Positions 7,603 to 7,642 of a stretch of 7,642 bases of DNA are shown one piece after another. The DNA comes from Prevotellaceae bacterium. Lineage in GTDB: Bacteria > Bacteroidota > Bacteroidia > Bacteroidales > UBA932. A model generated the notes under the pieces. It saw only the letters and a list, made by a program, of their open reading frames with translations, made no database searches and had not been told where the DNA came from. Where the stretch lies: assembly GCA_031259805.1 (NCBI GenBank), contig JAIRKX010000186.1:1-7642 (forward strand). The letters run 5' to 3'. Position numbers and translations under genes: made by a program. Within the stretch, counting starts at the first letter, position 1. Each line of letters starts with the position of its first letter.

Positions 7603-7620
7603 GGGGGGGGGCCCCCCCCC
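7603..7620. repeat. G9C9 homopolymer palindrome
   Basis: Nine G followed directly by nine C form a perfect 18-bp self-complementary block right after the terminator T-run, with an A/C-rich sequence (AAAACAACAACG) after it. It could be part of a terminator, a slippage-prone tract, or partly a sequencing or assembly artefact. The remaining 22 bases of the window show no feature. Confidence 0.7.
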
Positions 7621-7642
7621 AAAACAACAACGAAAAGAAACC

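Overview
The window reads as chromosomal DNA from a member of the Bacteroidota, most likely order Bacteroidales. The evidence is a set of TAnnTTTG promoter -7 elements just upstream of start codons, few clear Shine-Dalgarno sites, a cytidylate kinase with a GHSSTGKS P-loop close to the family form I know from this phylum, a cysteine-free type B ribosomal protein L31, and a cysteine-bearing 21-residue LRR protein of a kind common there. The DNA has moderately high GC and looks like an ordinary housekeeping segment with one accessory surface-protein gene at its left edge. The genus cannot be fixed from this sequence.

Layout. (1) 1-1504, + strand: the 3' part of a gene for an extracellular protein with an Ig/PKD-like segment, a WGDGT motif and 15 tandem 63-bp leucine-rich repeats. 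(2) 1505-1725: a short open stretch that looks like the C-terminal remnant of an unidentified gene, ending 7 bp before (3) cmk, 1733-2467 (+). (4) 2530-2567: a strong bidirectional terminator between cmk and the convergent gene. (5) rpmE2, 2588-2851 (-), with its own promoter. (6) fabD, 2989-3870 (-). (7) A divergent promoter region, 3871-4057. (8) A large AsmA-family membrane-anchored protein, 4058-7357 (+), 1099 residues from the start I prefer. (9) 7349-7642: a repeat-rich non-coding tail holding 21 perfectly phased heptamers of GAGTTGA type (the AsmA stop codon lies in the first), three heptamers in inverted orientation, a CGTCATTCC-type palindrome, a probable terminator and a G9C9 palindrome.

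How the genes relate. cmk (pyrimidine nucleotide supply), rpmE2 (ribosome) and fabD (malonyl-ACP for fatty acid synthesis) are core functions with separate promoters, not one pathway operon. fabD and the AsmA-like gene are divergent and share an intergenic region; both concern envelope lipids in a broad sense (precursor synthesis, and probable phospholipid movement or outer-membrane homeostasis), but co-regulation is only an inference. I found no convincing undescribed multi-gene system. The best leads are the heptamer array fused to the end of the AsmA gene, the gene remnant trapped between the LRR gene and cmk, and the homogenised DNA repeats of the LRR gene.
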